From assembly GCA_017554145.1 (NCBI GenBank), contig JAFZIZ010000006.1, positions 38,349-102,348 of the forward strand: a stretch of DNA of 64,000 bases, written 5' to 3'. Of the stretch, positions 62,666-64,000 are shown piece by piece. Positions within the stretch are counted from its first letter, which is position 1, and every line of letters starts with the position of its first letter. This DNA comes from Prevotella sp. GTDB lineage: Bacteria; Bacteroidota; Bacteroidia; Bacteroidales; Bacteroidaceae. Under the pieces are notes generated by a model. That model did not search any database. It saw only the letters and a list, made by a program, of their open reading frames with translations, and was not told the origin of the DNA. A program made the translations under genes and the position numbers.

Positions 62666-63823
62666 TTATTTCGGCATCTCTATACGGAAAGTCGTACCAA
62701 TACCAATCTCTGAAGATTTAACGAAAATACGTCCCTTATGGTATTCTTCCACTATACGTTTTGCTAAAGAAAGACCCAATCCCCACCCTCTTTTTTTCGT
62801 AGTGAAACCAGGTGTGAAGACATTCTTTACATCTTTCTTCTTGATACCCTTGCCGGTATCCTGTACCTCAATAACGACATTGTTCTCTTCTTGCAATAAA
62901 GAGAGTGTGATAGTCCCCTCTCCTTCCATCGCATCTACTGCGTTTTTACAAAGGTTTTCTATTACCCATTCAAATAGAGAGGCATTCATCTTGACGATGA
63001 CAGGTTCCTTAGGTATATGACTCAATATCTGTACCTTCTGAGATGTACGACGATTCATATATTCTATCACATGCTGCAATACCTCATTCATTGAAGAATC
63101 TACAGGTTCCGGAACAGAACCTATTTTTGAGAACCGCTCGGCAATACGTTCTAGACGCTTCACGTCTTTATCCATCTCCGGCAACAATTCATCCTCCGGA
63201 TAATTCTCTTTGAGCATTTCTGTCCAAGCCATCAGACTGGAGATAGGCGTACCCAACTGATGGGCAGTTTCTTTCGAAAGTCCTACCCATACTTTATTCT
63301 GTTCGGCTCGTTTAGAAGACAGAAGTGCAAAGATGGCCACCACTACGAAAATCAATACAATACCCAATTGGACATAAGGCCAAGCTGCAAGACGCTTCAA
63401 CATCACAGAGTCATCATAACAAACCAGTTGGTAATCTGCAGAGTCACCAATCTGAATCTTAATATACCGATCTGCTTTCTTCATCTGCTGACCCATTCGC
63501 TCTATATATTTTATGGTATCAGCAGCATTTTTTGCTTTGATATCAATATTACGGTAATCCGTTACGTGTCCTTGCTGATCCATCACAATGACGGGAATGG
63601 TATTATTGCCTTCCATCACACTCAACACTAACGAAAGATCAGTATGCTCATCCGCTTCATTCAAAGAATGCAAAGCCTGTGCCCATACTTCCATTTTGCC
63701 ACGTTCCTCGTCAGAGAGGTCTTTCACCAAGAAATGTGATACCAGTAAGGAAGCAACAGCAATCAATATCGCTACTACCACTAAAATTATTTTTACCTGT
63801 CGGATTCTATCAGTCCATTGCAT
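62666..63823 (-). CDS. membrane sensor histidine kinase
   Basis: 385 residues. Two membrane segments (about 10-32 and 145-167) enclose a 110-residue periplasmic sensor. The H-box is SKETAHQLGTPISSLMAW, with the phosphorylated His in the atypical ETAHQLGTP context seen in many Bacteroidetes kinases; N-box NLCKNAVDAM, G1 DTGKGI, F/G2 KRGWGLGLSLAKRI. No response regulator is adjacent, so the partner is unknown. Confidence 0.9.
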   Translation of the reverse strand: MQWTDRIRQVKIILVVVAILIAVASLLVSHFLVKDLSDEERGKMEVWAQALHSLNEADEHTDLSLVLSVMEGNNTIPVIVMDQQGHVTDYRNIDIKAKNAADTIKYIERMGQQMKKADRYIKIQIGDSADYQLVCYDDSVMLKRLAAWPYVQLGIVLIFVVVAIFALLSSKRAEQNKVWVGLSKETAHQLGTPISSLMAWTEMLKENYPEDELLPEMDKDVKRLERIAERFSKIGSVPEPVDSSMNEVLQHVIEYMNRRTSQKVQILSHIPKEPVIVKMNASLFEWVIENLCKNAVDAMEGEGTITLSLLQEENNVVIEVQDTGKGIKKKDVKNVFTPGFTTKKRGWGLGLSLAKRIVEEYHKGRIFVKSSEIGIGTTFRIEMPK

Positions 63824-63863
63824 ACAGTAATAATAACGTAAAAAAACGGATATTATTACAAAA

Positions 63864-63894
63864 GAGTCCCTGCTATCTTTTGATAACAGGGACT
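63864..63894 (-). terminator. terminator of the rRNA operon
   Basis: GAGTCCCTGCTATC and GATAACAGGGACTC form a 14-bp stem (one weak pair) with a TTTT loop, 17 nt beyond the 5S end on the minus strand and followed by a T-rich run. Confidence 0.8.
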
Positions 63895-63910
63895 CCTCGT
63901 CTTGAAAAAA

Positions 63911-64000
<90 letters not shown>

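Overview
The window looks like chromosomal DNA of a Bacteroidales bacterium, most likely Prevotella/Segatella-type. Three things point there. Promoters throughout have the Bacteroidetes form: TTTG, about 20 bases, then TAnnTTTG (very often TACCTTTG). Many secreted proteins have signal peptides ending in Ala-Gln, or Bacteroidetes lipoboxes. The gene content (paired PpiC proteins beside guaB, paaK with a double-ACT protein, HU-HIG protein, DUF3316 protein, RluB with a long Gly/Tyr/Arg-rich N-terminus) is typical of the group. Genus level is an inference.

Layout. 1-3.2 kb (minus): etfB-etfA-acyl-CoA dehydrogenase operon, the last gene cut by the window edge. 3.4-10.2 kb (plus): secreted GH3 glycosidase, topoisomerase IV subunit A, a DUF3316-like envelope protein and an S41 protease lipoprotein, then tRNA-Leu(TAG) and tRNA-Val(GAC). 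10.35-18.44 kb: an integrated element of about 8.1 kb inserted in the 3' end of tRNA-Val, bounded by 21-bp direct repeats. 18.5-45.4 kb: housekeeping genes, mostly minus strand (asd, CPA2 antiporter, LolD-like ATPase, asnS, rluB-like, purB, HU protein, tRNA-Val(TAC), ACT protein and paaK, ompA, the guaB-ppi-ppi-ostA-mutL operon, the clpP-clpX-recQ operon, tig). 45.5-49.2 kb: an accessory patch with three toxin-antitoxin modules (HicAB, a HigBA-like pair, YafQ plus an unusual partner), small membrane proteins and a 140-bp duplicated segment. 49.5-55.7 kb (plus): a candidate polar-headgroup operon (CDP-alcohol transferase, flippase-like protein, aminotransferase, nucleotidyltransferase) running into lptB and mlaE-mlaF. 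55.7-60.1 kb (minus): DUF177-rpmF-fabH-era-der-lipoprotein. 60.2-63.8 kb: XRE-cupin regulator, acyl-CoA ligase and a histidine kinase. The window ends inside a 5S rRNA gene on the minus strand.

The most interesting part is the 8.1-kb element. It encodes a tyrosine integrase, an excisionase-type HTH protein, a possible replication initiator followed by a textbook-looking iteron/AT-rich 13-mer array, a possible small-terminase-like protein, a serine recombinase, and two adjacent 40-residue membrane peptides that are easily missed. No relaxase, capsid or transfer gene is visible, so it may be a helper-dependent satellite. It also appears to carry two small RNAs built to one plan: Bacteroidetes promoter, 5'-terminal palindromic hairpin, AT-rich linker, intrinsic terminator. 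The linker of one is complementary over 16 nt to the mRNA leader of the tyrosine integrase. The linker of the other is complementary over 17 nt to the leader of the serine recombinase. In both cases the pairing would cover the leader from about the transcription start to 5-6 nt before the start codon. I read this as a twin antisense-RNA control of both recombinases of one element. It rests on sequence only and is untested.

A second genome-wide curiosity is a set of 7-9-bp tandem microrepeats (3-5 copies) at operon junctions and in frame inside genes, including two signal peptides, Era, an aminotransferase and a nucleotidyltransferase.
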